A DNA stretch of 64,000 nucleotides from an uncultured Coriobacteriaceae bacterium (GCA_902778135.1 CACYWP010000003.1:124001-188000), one strand, 5' to 3'; shown: positions 1 to 8,471, counted from the stretch's first letter. Program-made: numbers and translations. The notes: a model not told the origin generated them from the sequence alone.

Positions 1-611
1 TCTTCGACGTGACCATGCAGAACCATGGCTCCTACAACCAGGACAACATCCCCGCCGACAAGCTGACCCACTACCGTCCCGCGGGCACCTACGACAACCC
101 CACCTTCAACGAGACGCCGGAGCGCCTGAACGAGTACCTCTCCTGCATCGAGGAGTCGGACCGAGCGCTCGAATGGTTCGTCGGGCAGCTGCGGAAGCTG
201 GACCGCCCTGTCGTGCTCGTGTTCTTCGGGGACCACCAGCCCTCGATGACGCCCGACTACAACGACGCCTGGTACGTGGGCGAGGACGACCTGACCCACT
301 CCCAGCGCGTCTACCACGCGAACTACCTGGTATGGGCGAACTACGACGTGGCGGGGTGCGACCAGTCCAGCGCCGAGCGCGACCTCAGCGTGGATGCGTT
401 CGGGTCGACGGTCCTCGACGCCATCGGGGCGCCCCTCTCCGACTACCAGAAGGCCCAACAGGCCGTGGCCCAGCAGATCCTTGCCACCAACCTGCATGGC
501 TACCTCGGTGCGGACGGCGCATGGTACACCCCCGAGGAGGAGGGCCCCTACCGTCAGCTCTACGACCAGATGGCGATGGTGGAGTACCGCAACTTCGCAG
601 AGCGAATCTAG
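1..611 (+). CDS. LTA-synthase-like sulfatase/phosphoglycerol transferase, C-terminal part
   Basis: The reading frame is open from the window edge (first full codon at base 3), so the N-terminus and membrane segments lie outside. The visible part opens with FDVTMQNHGSYNQ and later has VLVFFGDHQPSM. Both are typical of the extracellular alkaline-phosphatase-fold domain of the LtaS/MdoB sulfatase family, where the metal-binding Asp-His sits in the GDHQP motif. Members move glycerol phosphate onto envelope polymers or lipids outside the cell. The stop is one base before the start of the glucanase gene, so the two are probably co-transcribed. The polymer made cannot be told from this fragment. Confidence 0.8.
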   Translation, partial: FDVTMQNHGSYNQDNIPADKLTHYRPAGTYDNPTFNETPERLNEYLSCIEESDRALEWFVGQLRKLDRPVVLVFFGDHQPSMTPDYNDAWYVGEDDLTHSQRVYHANYLVWANYDVAGCDQSSAERDLSVDAFGSTVLDAIGAPLSDYQKAQQAVAQQILATNLHGYLGADGAWYTPEEEGPYRQLYDQMAMVEYRNFAERI

Positions 612-612
612 C

Positions 613-1725
613 ATGCGGCGCGCGAGGGTGCGGCCCGATGGCCCGAAGATCCATGGCGTGAACCTCGGCAACTGGCTGGTGCTGGAGCGCTGGATGGGGT
701 CGGACGACCATCCCAGCCCCTTCGCGAAGGCTGCGGCGGCCGATGAGCACGACCTGCGCCACGAGCTGGCGCGCGACGAGCTGGAGGCGCGCCTGGACGC
801 GCACCGCGACGCCTACGTCACCGAGGACACCTTCGCCTGGCTGGCCGAATGCGGATGCAACCTGGTGCGCCTGCCCGTCCCCTTCCACGTCTTCGGCGAC
901 CAGAGGCACGAGGGCTGCATCGACTATGTCGACCGCGCGATGGACTGGGGAACCTCCTGGGGCATGCCGGTGCTGCTGGACCTGCACACGGTGCCCGGCG
1001 GGCAGAACGGGTTCGACAACGGGGGAATCAGCGGCCTGTGCACCTGGCACTTGAAGTCTTCCCAGGTCGGGCGCACGCTGGAGGTGCTCGAGGCGCTGGC
1101 GTCGCGCTACGCGGGCCATCCCGCCCTCTGGGGCATCGAGCCGATGAACGAGCCGGCGAGCCCCCTCATCTACGCCCAGAACCGCGAGCGCTACGGGTCC
1201 GAGCACCCCGAGCGCATGGAGGCGTCGACGCCCATCCCCCATGCGGTGCTCGCACAGTTCTACCGGTTGGTCGTCGAGCGCCTGCGTCCGATCGTGGGAC
1301 CCGACGTGGCGCTGGTCCTGCACGACCAGTTCCAGCTGGAGGCGTGGAACCGCTTCATGCCAGCGGAGCGCTACCCCAACGTGTGGATCGACACGCACCA
1401 GTACATCGGCACCTTCGCGCGCGGCGTCCACGTCTCCAGCCTGCGGGGGCACCTGCTGGCCGCCCGCGCCACCGGCCTGCGCATCTCCCTGGCACAGCGC
1501 CACCACCCCGTGCTGGTAGGCGAATGGTCGCTGACCAACAACCTGCGCAAGCTGGACCAGTTGACCCCTGACGAACGGGGGCGCGCCTATCGCAGCTTCG
1601 CCGACGCCCAGATGGCGGCCTTCGACCGGGGTGGCGGCAGCTGCTACTGGAGCCTGCGCAACGCCAGCTTCGCCAGCTGGAGCCTGGAGACGGCCCTATC
1701 ACGCGGGTGGCTGAGCCTGCGCTAG
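613..1725 (+). CDS. Glycoside hydrolase family 5, exo-1,3-beta-glucanase-like
   Basis: 370 residues from the ATG just after the preceding stop. A longer in-frame extension to base 394 would overlap the upstream gene and was not used. Family signs: NLGNWLVLERWM near the N-terminus (as in fungal/bacterial 1,3-beta-glucosidases), the acid/base Glu180 in GIEPMNEP, and the nucleophile Glu304 in LVGEWSL. There is no signal peptide, so the enzyme appears cytoplasmic or acts on imported oligosaccharides. The Shine-Dalgarno is poor, so translation is probably coupled to the sulfatase. The substrate is inferred: a beta-1,3-linked glucan or glycolipid headgroup. Another GH5 specificity is possible. Confidence 0.8.
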   Translation: MRRARVRPDGPKIHGVNLGNWLVLERWMGSDDHPSPFAKAAAADEHDLRHELARDELEARLDAHRDAYVTEDTFAWLAECGCNLVRLPVPFHVFGDQRHEGCIDYVDRAMDWGTSWGMPVLLDLHTVPGGQNGFDNGGISGLCTWHLKSSQVGRTLEVLEALASRYAGHPALWGIEPMNEPASPLIYAQNRERYGSEHPERMEASTPIPHAVLAQFYRLVVERLRPIVGPDVALVLHDQFQLEAWNRFMPAERYPNVWIDTHQYIGTFARGVHVSSLRGHLLAARATGLRISLAQRHHPVLVGEWSLTNNLRKLDQLTPDERGRAYRSFADAQMAAFDRGGGSCYWSLRNASFASWSLETALSRGWLSLR

Positions 1726-1886
1726 CGCGACGAGCCAGCAGCTCTGCCGGGACCGTGAGAGCTGGCGTTTCTATCCGATTTCCACAACTCCGCGTTCGTT
1801 GCCAAAAGTGCAGGTCTGATGGGGTACCATGTCTCTTTGCGGCCACGCGCCGCAGACAGCCAAGGCATCACACATCGGAGAAGCAC

Positions 1887-3350
1887 GTGTCATCCTCTGA
1901 GTCCCCCACCTCCACGCCAGCGCAGTCCATGGCTCCCGCCACCATCTGGGAGCCTGACAAGCAGGCCATCAGCCGACGCAAGCGGCTGCGCCTCATACGC
2001 ATCGCCATCATCACCCTCGCAGTCGTCGCCTATGCGACGGGATTCTGGTACTTTTCCAGCCACTTCCTGCCGGGCACCACGGTAGACGGGGTCGACGCAG
2101 GCATGATGGACACCGAGCAGCTGAGCGACGCCATCGAACGTCGTGCCAGCGAGTACGAGCTGCAGGTGACAGGGCCGAACGACTTCGCGACGACCATCAC
2201 CAGCGCCGACATCACCATGGCCAGCGAGGCCACGAAGGTGGCCGAGGAGGCGCTGGGGCGCACCACGCCCGCGCTGTGGCTACCGACCCTGCTGGCCCCC
2301 CAGCACATGCTGATCGACGCCAACGTCACCTACGACCAGGAGCGTCTGGCACAGCTTGTCGGCGAGGCCGTCGATGCCTACAACGCCGAGGCCGAGCCCC
2401 CGACGAACGCGACGGCAGGCTACGACGAGGAGTCGCAGGCCTTCGTCATATCCCCCGACGCCCTCGGCACCGAGCTCGACGCCGAGCCCATCGTCCAGGC
2501 GGCCACTGCCGCCTGCACCGAGCTGCTCGGCAGCACCGCGGTCGGCGACGAGGCGCTGCGCCAGCCGGAGGTTAAGAAGGACAGCGAGCAGTTGGTCGCC
2601 TCGGTCGACCAGGCCAACGGCATCCTCGACCGCGGCGTCAACGTCGCCGTCGACGAGGACGTCATCGCCACCGCGGACCGTGGGACCATCGCCAGCTGGA
2701 TGACCATCCTCGACGACCAGACGCTGGACATCTCGCATGTCCAGGACTGGGTCGAGTCGACCGAGGCCATCGTCGACGCCGGCAACGCGACCGACGAGGA
2801 GCATGTGTGGGAGCTGGACTCCTGGGCGACCGCCGTCGACATCCATCGCGTGATGGAGCATGACCTGGGCGACAACGCGCAGGTCGTGCGCTACGCCGTC
2901 GTCACCAAGCCCGTGGCGACCCCGGGCGCGAAGGAGCGCGGCCGCCACGTCGACGTCAACCTTTCGACCCAGTTCTGCCGCTTCTACGACAGCGACGGCA
3001 CCGTCATCTGGGACTCCTACTGCGTGACGGGTGGCTGGGACTACGAGAAGGGCATCATGCACGAGACCCCGACCGGCACCTTCCATCTTGAGAACAAGCA
3101 GACCGGCGTCACGCTGATTGGCGCCGACCTGGACAACGACCAGAAGCCCGACTACGAGTCCTACGTCAACTACTGGATGCCCTTCTACATGAACGACGTG
3201 GGCTTCCATGACGCGACGTGGCGCAGCGAGTTCGGCGGGGAGATCCGCAGCTGGTGGGGCAGCCACGGCTGCATCAACCTGCCCTACGACAAGGCCGTGG
3301 AACTGTGGGACCTCATCGTCATCGGCGACGAGGTGGTCGTCCACTACTAG
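1887..3350 (+). CDS. Membrane-anchored L,D-transpeptidase (YkuD fold)
   Basis: 487 residues from a GTG preceded by GGAG at six bases. An in-frame opening further upstream lacks a ribosome site. One transmembrane helix follows a basic stretch (about residues 37-57), so the enzyme is anchored with the rest outside. A long middle region (about 65-320) resembles the peptidoglycan-binding PG_4 domain usually found before YkuD. The C-terminal YkuD domain ends in SHGCINLPYD with catalytic Cys462 and His460. It should make 3-3 crosslinks or attach proteins to peptidoglycan. It stands alone, with about 160 bases upstream that hold its own control region. Family confidence is high; the acceptor is unknown. 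Confidence 0.9.
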   Translation: MSSSESPTSTPAQSMAPATIWEPDKQAISRRKRLRLIRIAIITLAVVAYATGFWYFSSHFLPGTTVDGVDAGMMDTEQLSDAIERRASEYELQVTGPNDFATTITSADITMASEATKVAEEALGRTTPALWLPTLLAPQHMLIDANVTYDQERLAQLVGEAVDAYNAEAEPPTNATAGYDEESQAFVISPDALGTELDAEPIVQAATAACTELLGSTAVGDEALRQPEVKKDSEQLVASVDQANGILDRGVNVAVDEDVIATADRGTIASWMTILDDQTLDISHVQDWVESTEAIVDAGNATDEEHVWELDSWATAVDIHRVMEHDLGDNAQVVRYAVVTKPVATPGAKERGRHVDVNLSTQFCRFYDSDGTVIWDSYCVTGGWDYEKGIMHETPTGTFHLENKQTGVTLIGADLDNDQKPDYESYVNYWMPFYMNDVGFHDATWRSEFGGEIRSWWGSHGCINLPYDKAVELWDLIVIGDEVVVHY

Positions 3351-3363
3351 CGAAGAGCCAAGA

Positions 3364-3406
3364 GGTTCGACATACAGACGATTCGCGGAAAAGCAAGTGT
3401 CGAACC
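3364..3406. repeat. 9-bp inverted repeat GGTTCGACA/TGTCGAACC
   Basis: Perfect 9-bp arms (3364-3372 and 3398-3406) separated by 25 bases, between the transpeptidase stop and the hairpin before serC. The surrounding sequence is less GC-rich than the genes. It could be a folded RNA leader, an operator, or part of a double terminator. There is no T-run after it. Confidence 0.4.
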
Positions 3407-3475
3407 AGCAAACTCGTCAGATTTCTCCGCTAGCGTACGAAAAATGTCGGCGAAAAGGTAATAACTAGGTAAACC

Positions 3476-3497
3476 GACGCCCCCAATTGGGGGCGTC
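3476..3497 (+). terminator. Hairpin terminator after the transpeptidase gene
   Basis: Perfect 9-bp stem GACGCCCCC/GGGGGCGTC with an AATT loop, followed by TTGCGCTT. It should end transcription of the upstream gene. A -10-like TAGAAT at 3513-3518 lies just after it and may start serC, but no convincing -35 hexamer is visible. Confidence 0.65.
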
Positions 3498-3554
3498 TTG
3501 CGCTTCCCATACTAGAATGGGCGAGCAAGTCAAACGACCTGAAAGGTTGAAGCA

Positions 3555-4646
3555 ATGAGCAGAGTCTACAACTTCTCCGCCGGCCCCGCCGTCCTGCCCG
3601 AGGCGGTGCTGCAGGAGGCGGCCGAGGAGATGCTCGACTACCGCGGCTGCGGCATGGGCGTCAACGAGATGAGCCACCGCTCCCCGATGTTCCAGGACAT
3701 CATCGACGAGGCGGAGGCCGACCTGCGCAGCCTCATGGGCATCCCCGCCAACTACAGGGTGCTGTTCCTCCAGGGCGGCGCCCATCAGCAGTTCGCGGCC
3801 ATCCCGCTGAACCTGTGCAACCTGCCCGGCGCGTCCCGCAAGGCCGACTACGTCAACACCGGCATGTGGTCCAAGAAGGCCCTCGCCGAGGCCAAGCGCT
3901 TCATCGACGCGGCCGAGATCGCCAGCTCCGCCGACGAGACCTTCTCCTACATCCCCGACTGCTCCGACCTGCCGGTGCGCGACGACGCCGACTACGTCTA
4001 CATCTGCGAGAACAACACCATCTACGGCACCGTCTACCACGAGCTGCCCGACACCAAGGGCAAGGTGCTCGTCTCCGACGTCAGCTCGATGTTCCTCTCA
4101 CAGCCGCACGACGTCGAGCGCTACGGCGTCATCTACGGCGGCGTCCAGAAGAACGTCGGCCCGGCCGGCCTGGCCATCGTCGTGGTGCGCGAGGACCTCA
4201 TCCCCGAGGGCGACCTCGCCGACGTGCCCGTCATGATGCAGTGGCGCCCCCAGGCCGACGCCGGCTCGCTCTACAACACCCCCAACTGCTGGTCCATCTA
4301 CATGTGCGGCAAGGTCTTCAAGTGGATCGCCACCCAGGGCGGCCTCGAGGGCATGCGCGAGCGCAACGTGGCCAAGGCCAAGGTGCTCTACGACTACCTC
4401 GACCGGTCGTCCCTGTTCAGGGGCACCGTCCGCCCCGAGGACCGCTCGCTCATGAACGTGCCCTTCGTCACCGGGGACGCGGAGCTCGACGCGCTCTTCG
4501 TCAAGGAGTCCAAGGCCGCCGGCCTGGAGAACCTCAAGGGCCACCGCAGCGTGGGCGGCATGCGCGCCTCCATCTACAACGCGATGCCCCTCGAGGGCGT
4601 CGAGGCCCTCGTCGCCTTCATGGCCGACTTCGAGGCCAGGCACTAG
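3555..4646 (+). CDS. serC: Phosphoserine aminotransferase
   Basis: 363 residues, the normal size. It converts 3-phosphohydroxypyruvate and glutamate to O-phosphoserine, step two of serine synthesis, in the cytosol with PLP. The N-terminus YNFSAGPAVLP is the family signature. HRSPMFQDI and the PLP lysine Lys199 in GGVQKNVGPAG are present, as is the C-terminal GGMRASIYNAMP. GAAAGG precedes the ATG. It is followed on the same strand by two serA-type dehydrogenases, giving steps one and two side by side. The order serC-serA with a hairpin between suggests one transcript with tuned expression. Confidence 0.96.
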   Translation: MSRVYNFSAGPAVLPEAVLQEAAEEMLDYRGCGMGVNEMSHRSPMFQDIIDEAEADLRSLMGIPANYRVLFLQGGAHQQFAAIPLNLCNLPGASRKADYVNTGMWSKKALAEAKRFIDAAEIASSADETFSYIPDCSDLPVRDDADYVYICENNTIYGTVYHELPDTKGKVLVSDVSSMFLSQPHDVERYGVIYGGVQKNVGPAGLAIVVVREDLIPEGDLADVPVMMQWRPQADAGSLYNTPNCWSIYMCGKVFKWIATQGGLEGMRERNVAKAKVLYDYLDRSSLFRGTVRPEDRSLMNVPFVTGDAELDALFVKESKAAGLENLKGHRSVGGMRASIYNAMPLEGVEALVAFMADFEARH

Positions 4647-4694
4647 GCCGCCGCGCCCGGCGCCGCACGCCGCGCGCCGCATCGTTTCGCACCC

Positions 4695-4717
4695 GGCGGG
4701 GCCCGAGGGGCCCCGCC
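4695..4717 (+). terminator. GC hairpin between serC and serA
   Basis: Perfect 10-bp stem (GGCGGGGCCC/GGGCCCCGCC) with a three-base loop. It lies directly before the serA ribosome-binding site (GGGGAGG, 4724-4730). There is no T-run, so partial attenuation or mRNA stabilisation is likelier than full termination. Confidence 0.45.
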
Positions 4718-4739
4718 TCCCATGGGGAGGAGCACCGAC

Positions 4740-5906
4740 ATGTTCAAGGTCCACTGCCTCAACAACATCGCCAAGGTCGGCACCGACCGCCTGGGCGCCA
4801 ACTTCGCCCTCACCGACAGCATCGAGTGCGCCGACGCCATCATGGTGCGCTCGGCGAGCCTGCACGACGTGGACTTCTCCCACAACCTGCTGGCCATCGC
4901 GCGCGCCGGCGCCGGCGTCAACAACATCCCGCTCGAGCGCTGCGCCGAGCGCGGCATCGTCGTCTTCAACACGCCCGGCGCCAACGCCAACGGCGTCAAG
5001 GAGATGGTCATCGCCGGCATGCTGCTCGCCTCGCGCGACATCGTGGGCGGCATCGAGTGGGTCGACGAGAACTCCGACGACCCCAACGTGGGCAAGGCCG
5101 CCGAGAAGGCCAAGAAGGACTTCGCCGGCACCGAGCTGGCGGGCAAGAACCTGGGCGTCATCGGCCTGGGCGCCATCGGTGCGATGGTGGCGAACGCCGG
5201 CCGCAGCCTCGGCATGCACGTCTACGGCTACGACCCCTACCTCTCGGTCAAGTACGCCTGGAGCCTCGACCGCCACGTTCGCCACGTCAACGACCTCAAG
5301 GAGATCTGGGCCAACTGCGACTACATCACCATCCACGTGCCCGCCACCGACAAGACCCGCGGCATGATCGGCGCGGGCGAGATCGCCGCCATGAGGGACG
5401 GCGTGGTGGTGCTCAACTACGCCCGCGACGTGCTGGTGGACGAGATCGCCATGAGCGCGGCCCTGCAGACCGGCCACGTGCGGCGCTACATGACCGACTT
5501 TGCCAACTCGGTCACCACGCAGATGAAGCACGCCGTCGTCACCCCGCACCTCGGCGCCTCCACCAAGGAGGCCGAGGACAACTGCGCCATCATGGCCGCC
5601 GACGAGCTGCGCGACTACCTGGAGAATGGCAACATCACCAACTCGGTCAACTACGGCACCGTGGACATGGGTCCCATCGAGGGGGCCATGCGCCTGGCGG
5701 CCTTCCACCTCAACGTGCCCAACATGATCGGCCAGATCACGTCCGCCGTCTCGGCCGAAGGCGTGAACATCGAGAACATGACCGACAAGAGCCGGGGCAA
5801 CTACGCCTACTGCATGCTCGACCTCGGAAGCGAGATCAGCGACCAGGTCGTCCAGCGCCTTGCCTGCATCGACGGCATCTATCGCGTGCGCGCCATCCGC
5901 AAGTAG
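4740..5906 (+). CDS. serA: D-3-phosphoglycerate dehydrogenase (copy 1)
   Basis: 388 residues from the ATG that sits nine bases after GGGGAGG; another ATG at 4722 lies inside that ribosome site and was rejected. It oxidises 3-phosphoglycerate to 3-phosphohydroxypyruvate with NAD+. Visible signs: Rossmann motif GLGAIGAM, the substrate/NAD segment VLNYARDVLVDE with catalytic Arg, active-site His in VVTPHLGAST, and a C-terminal ACT domain beginning NMIGQITSAVSAEGVNIENM. This is the short SerA form without the extra ASB domain. The ACT domain suggests serine feedback. A close paralogue follows 271 bases downstream. Confidence 0.92.
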   Translation: MFKVHCLNNIAKVGTDRLGANFALTDSIECADAIMVRSASLHDVDFSHNLLAIARAGAGVNNIPLERCAERGIVVFNTPGANANGVKEMVIAGMLLASRDIVGGIEWVDENSDDPNVGKAAEKAKKDFAGTELAGKNLGVIGLGAIGAMVANAGRSLGMHVYGYDPYLSVKYAWSLDRHVRHVNDLKEIWANCDYITIHVPATDKTRGMIGAGEIAAMRDGVVVLNYARDVLVDEIAMSAALQTGHVRRYMTDFANSVTTQMKHAVVTPHLGASTKEAEDNCAIMAADELRDYLENGNITNSVNYGTVDMGPIEGAMRLAAFHLNVPNMIGQITSAVSAEGVNIENMTDKSRGNYAYCMLDLGSEISDQVVQRLACIDGIYRVRAIRK

Positions 5907-5928
5907 CCCGCCACACCACCAGCAACAG

Positions 5929-5959
5929 GCACGGCATCGGATTGCCTCCGATGCCGTGC
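5929..5959 (+). terminator. Terminator after serA copy 1
   Basis: Perfect 12-bp stem GCACGGCATCGG/CCGATGCCGTGC with a seven-base loop, followed by TCGCCTTT. It separates the two serA genes, so the second copy probably has its own promoter in 5960-6177. A -10-like TAGAAT is at 6122-6127. Confidence 0.75.
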
Positions 5960-6177
5960 TCGCCTTTCGCGGTGTCTTGCAGTCGTGATGGCCTCGCCCA
6001 TGGCCGATCCCAGAGGAGGCCGCCTTCCCTGGGAAGATCAAGCACGCCCTCAACGGTCACGCGCAAGTGGCTTGTTCTGTGGTATCGGGTGCTTTCCGGT
6101 GCGACACATGGTCCTCTAGCGTAGAATCTGCGGGGCAACGCCAGCATTGGCAAGCACAAGACGACAAAGGAATGTCC

Positions 6178-7353
6178 ATGTACAGCGTTCATTGCATGAA
6201 TAACATCTCGCAGGCCGGGCTCGACGCCCTCTACCAGTCCTTCTCCCCCGCCAAGCGGCTGGAGGACGCAGACGCGGCCATCGTGCGCAGCACCAACATG
6301 CACGAGCTCGACCTGCCAAAGGACCTGTTGGCCATCGCACGCGCCGGCGCAGGTGTCAACAACATCCCCCTGGACCGCTGCTCCTCCCAGGGAACGGTGG
6401 TCTTCAACACGCCCGGAGCCAACGCCAACGCCGTCAAGGAGCTGGTCGTCGCCGGCATGCTGATGGCCTCGCGCGACATCATCGGCAGTGCCGAGTGGGT
6501 GGGCGACCACGCGGACGACGCGGACGTCGCCAAGGACGCCGAGAAGGCCAAGAACCAGTTCGGCGGCACCGAGATAGCCGGCAAGACGCTCGGCGTCATC
6601 GGCCTGGGTGCCATCGGTGCCATGGTGGCCAACGCAGGCCGCAGCCTGGGCATGCACGTCCTGGGCTTCGACCCCTACCTGTCCATCACCGCCGCATGGA
6701 GCCTGGACCGCCACGTGCACTACGTCCAGCGTCTGGGGGAGATCCTCGAGAACGCGGACTACATCACCATCCACGTGCCGGCCAACGACAAGACGCGTGG
6801 CATGATCGGTCGCGACCAGATAGCCCAGACCAAGGACGGCGTGGTCTTCCTCAACTTCGCCCGCGACATGCTGGTCGACGAGCAGGCTATGGCGCGTGCG
6901 CTGGAGAATGGCCATGTGCGTCGGTACGTGACCGACTTCGCGAACCCCACGACCACCCACATGAAGGGCGCCATCGTCCTGCCGCACCTGGGGGCCTCGA
7001 CCCGCGAGGCGGAGGCCAACTGCGCGGCCATGGCTGTCGACCAGCTGAGGGCCTACCTCCTGGAGGGCAACGTCATCAACTCCGTCAACTTCGGTGACGT
7101 CGACCTCGGGCCCATCCAGACCGACGAGCGCATCGTGGTTCTGCACAAGAACATCCCCAACATGATCGGCCAGTTCACGGCCATCCTAGCCAACAGCGAC
7201 CTGAACATCGAGAACATGGCCAACAAGCGGCGTGGCGAGAACGCAACCACCCTGTTCGAGACCAGCGGTCCTTGGGACGACGATGTCATCCAGCGCATCT
7301 CTGCCGTCGAGGGCGTCTATCGCACGCGCATGATCCCCGGCCACGGGATGTAG
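6178..7353 (+). CDS. D-3-phosphoglycerate dehydrogenase paralogue (copy 2)
   Basis: 391 residues from the second of two close ATGs, which has AAAGGA about seven bases upstream and aligns with the start of copy 1 (MYSVHCMNN versus MFKVHCLNN). It keeps the Rossmann motif GLGAIGAM, the FLNFARDMLVDE segment, VLPHLGAST with the catalytic His, and a C-terminal ACT domain (NMIGQFTAILANSDLNIENM). Similarity to copy 1 runs the full length, so this is a tandem duplication. The C-terminus differs most (RRGENATTLFETSGPWDD), which could mean a changed effector or partner. It may make serine too, or act on another 2-hydroxyacid; sequence alone cannot decide. Confidence 0.85.
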   Translation: MYSVHCMNNISQAGLDALYQSFSPAKRLEDADAAIVRSTNMHELDLPKDLLAIARAGAGVNNIPLDRCSSQGTVVFNTPGANANAVKELVVAGMLMASRDIIGSAEWVGDHADDADVAKDAEKAKNQFGGTEIAGKTLGVIGLGAIGAMVANAGRSLGMHVLGFDPYLSITAAWSLDRHVHYVQRLGEILENADYITIHVPANDKTRGMIGRDQIAQTKDGVVFLNFARDMLVDEQAMARALENGHVRRYVTDFANPTTTHMKGAIVLPHLGASTREAEANCAAMAVDQLRAYLLEGNVINSVNFGDVDLGPIQTDERIVVLHKNIPNMIGQFTAILANSDLNIENMANKRRGENATTLFETSGPWDDDVIQRISAVEGVYRTRMIPGHGM

Positions 7354-7397
7354 GAACAGTCACGCAGGCGACGCGCAGCACGATTCGACTCACACGA

Positions 7398-7425
7398 AAG
7401 GCCCCCTCGAGAGGGGGCCTTCTTT
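7398..7425 (+). terminator. Terminator after serA copy 2
   Basis: Stem AAGGCCCCCTC/GAGGGGGCCTT (11 bp) around GA, followed by CTTT. This is a classic rho-independent terminator for the serine gene block. Confidence 0.85.
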
Positions 7426-7479
7426 GATAAATGGATGGATACGACCGTCGCATGGAGCGACCTGACGCATGCTTTCCGA

Positions 7480-7707
7480 CTATGCCGCCTTGTCAAGCTT
7501 GACGAGGAGGATGTCGTTGCCGTGGTGCTCGGCGTGGGAGGCGAACCACCGCTCCACCTGACGATACAGCTGGTGGATGCTGTCGGCCTCGAAGCGATGC
7601 TCGTGCCCGAAGAAGACGGCACGGTACTCGCCACTGAGGTACCAACCGTTGTAGCAGGCCTCGAAGACCTTGCGCTCGCGACGGCCCATGCTGCTGATCT
7701 GCTTCAA
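7480..7707 (-). CDS. Small hypothetical protein, TTG start
   Basis: 75 residues. The start chosen is TTG at 7707 because AAGGAG lies exactly six bases upstream; the frame stays open to 7839 but has no ribosome site there. The protein is charged and aromatic (EACYNGWYLSGEYRAVFFGHE, then HQLYRQVERWFASHAEHHGND), with no signal peptide or membrane helix. I do not recognise the family. It lies between the serA terminator and the antitoxin pocket and is convergent with serA copy 2. Conserved composition and a good ribosome site support a real gene. Confidence 0.6.
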   Translation of the reverse strand: MKQISSMGRRERKVFEACYNGWYLSGEYRAVFFGHEHRFEADSIHQLYRQVERWFASHAEHHGNDILLVKLDKAA

Positions 7708-8038
7708 AATGCACTCCTTAGTAAGTGGGTCCAGCAGGTCGAGGAGGTAGATTATTGGGTTTGGGCACCGGTGTCCAGAGCGTTTCGACCGGTACCATAT
7801 CCGCTCCACAACGTGTGAACGTTCCCACGGCGCAGGCATCGCGCAAACGCGCCAAGGGTGAGTCCCACTATGTGGGAACTCACCCTTTGACCTGCAGAAT
7901 TGGCAGTACGGCAGGGGCTGGCGTCGTCAGAGGTGCATACACCGCGACATGCACGAGGACCTCATGCGTGAGAAGAGCGCACAAGGGAAGGCACTGGACA
8001 GCCACATCAGCAGCCGTAGCTCCATCCAGCGCATGTTC
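7708..8038. other. Gene-poor stretch with a strong hairpin
   Basis: I see no convincing gene here. It holds a hairpin at 7854-7887: AAGGGTGAGT plus CCCAC pairs with GTGGG plus ACTCACCCTT, 15 bp with one bulged A and a TAT loop. This may end the antitoxin transcript from the right. A self-complementary GAACGTTC lies at 7817-7824. A toxin partner for the antitoxin was looked for on both strands in this stretch and not found. Confidence 0.5.
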
Positions 8039-8239
8039 CTACTCATCACCAATCACAGTCCTTCCGAGCACGCCGTTGACACCGATCTCGAACGGGAACG
8101 TTCCTGCCTTGTTGAACGCGGCAATGAACATCCGAATGGCATTGGAGGGTGTAGTGCCGATCTGTTCCGTTGCCTCGAAGAAGCGCTCCTTTTCGGAAGG
8201 GAGCACCTTCGCGACGACTGGCGTCATTTTTTCCGACAT
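8039..8239 (-). CDS. RelB/DinJ-family antitoxin, no toxin visible
   Basis: 66 residues. The core TPSNAIRMFIAAFNKAGTFPFEI matches the ribbon-helix-helix region and following segment of DinJ antitoxins, which bind a YafQ-type mRNA interferase and repress their own promoter. Normally the toxin follows directly. Here no ORF of suitable size or motif follows in the next 300 bases, so it is an orphan or the toxin has been deleted. The upstream 60 bases are clearly AT-rich compared with neighbours, which suggests acquired DNA. The ribosome site is weak. The family call is good; present function is uncertain. Confidence 0.75.
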   Translation of the reverse strand: MSEKMTPVVAKVLPSEKERFFEATEQIGTTPSNAIRMFIAAFNKAGTFPFEIGVNGVLGRTVIGDE

Positions 8240-8471
8240 GGCGACCGTGTTTCGATTGTGGTACGACTTAGTATGATTAGGTTATACCCAGTAATACATA
8301 GTAGCACCCATGCCATGGAAGGCAACGACTTTCTTGGCGAGTTTTCGAACGGTCGAGATCCGGGGCGTCACGGCCCGTGGTCGTAGATCGACCCCGCGAC
8401 TCCCTTCCGTAACACGGGAGTCCTATCATGGGTCAGCCATAGCCGCAAGCTTCGACGACAAGGAGGGCGAC
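8240..8471. promoter_or_regulatory. AT-rich divergent region between antitoxin and thioesterase genes
   Basis: 8260-8305 is AT-rich with several TAnTA steps (reverse strand TTACTG...TACTAA) and probably holds the antitoxin promoter. A short hairpin GACTCCC/GGGAGTC sits at 8398-8422, just before a TATCAT at 8424-8429 that could be the thioesterase -10. No confident -35 was found. Confidence 0.35.

Noticed and set aside
3815..6124. Long plus-strand frame through serC and serA
   Set aside because: Arg/Pro-rich out-of-frame reading of two certain genes.
7817..7824. GAACGTTC as a LexA box
   Set aside because: It lacks the four-base spacer of the GAAC-N4-GTTC site and no gene start is placed to use it.
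7840..8038. YafQ/RelE toxin gene after the antitoxin
   Set aside because: All frames on the minus strand stop early or lack the toxin's conserved C-terminal pattern.
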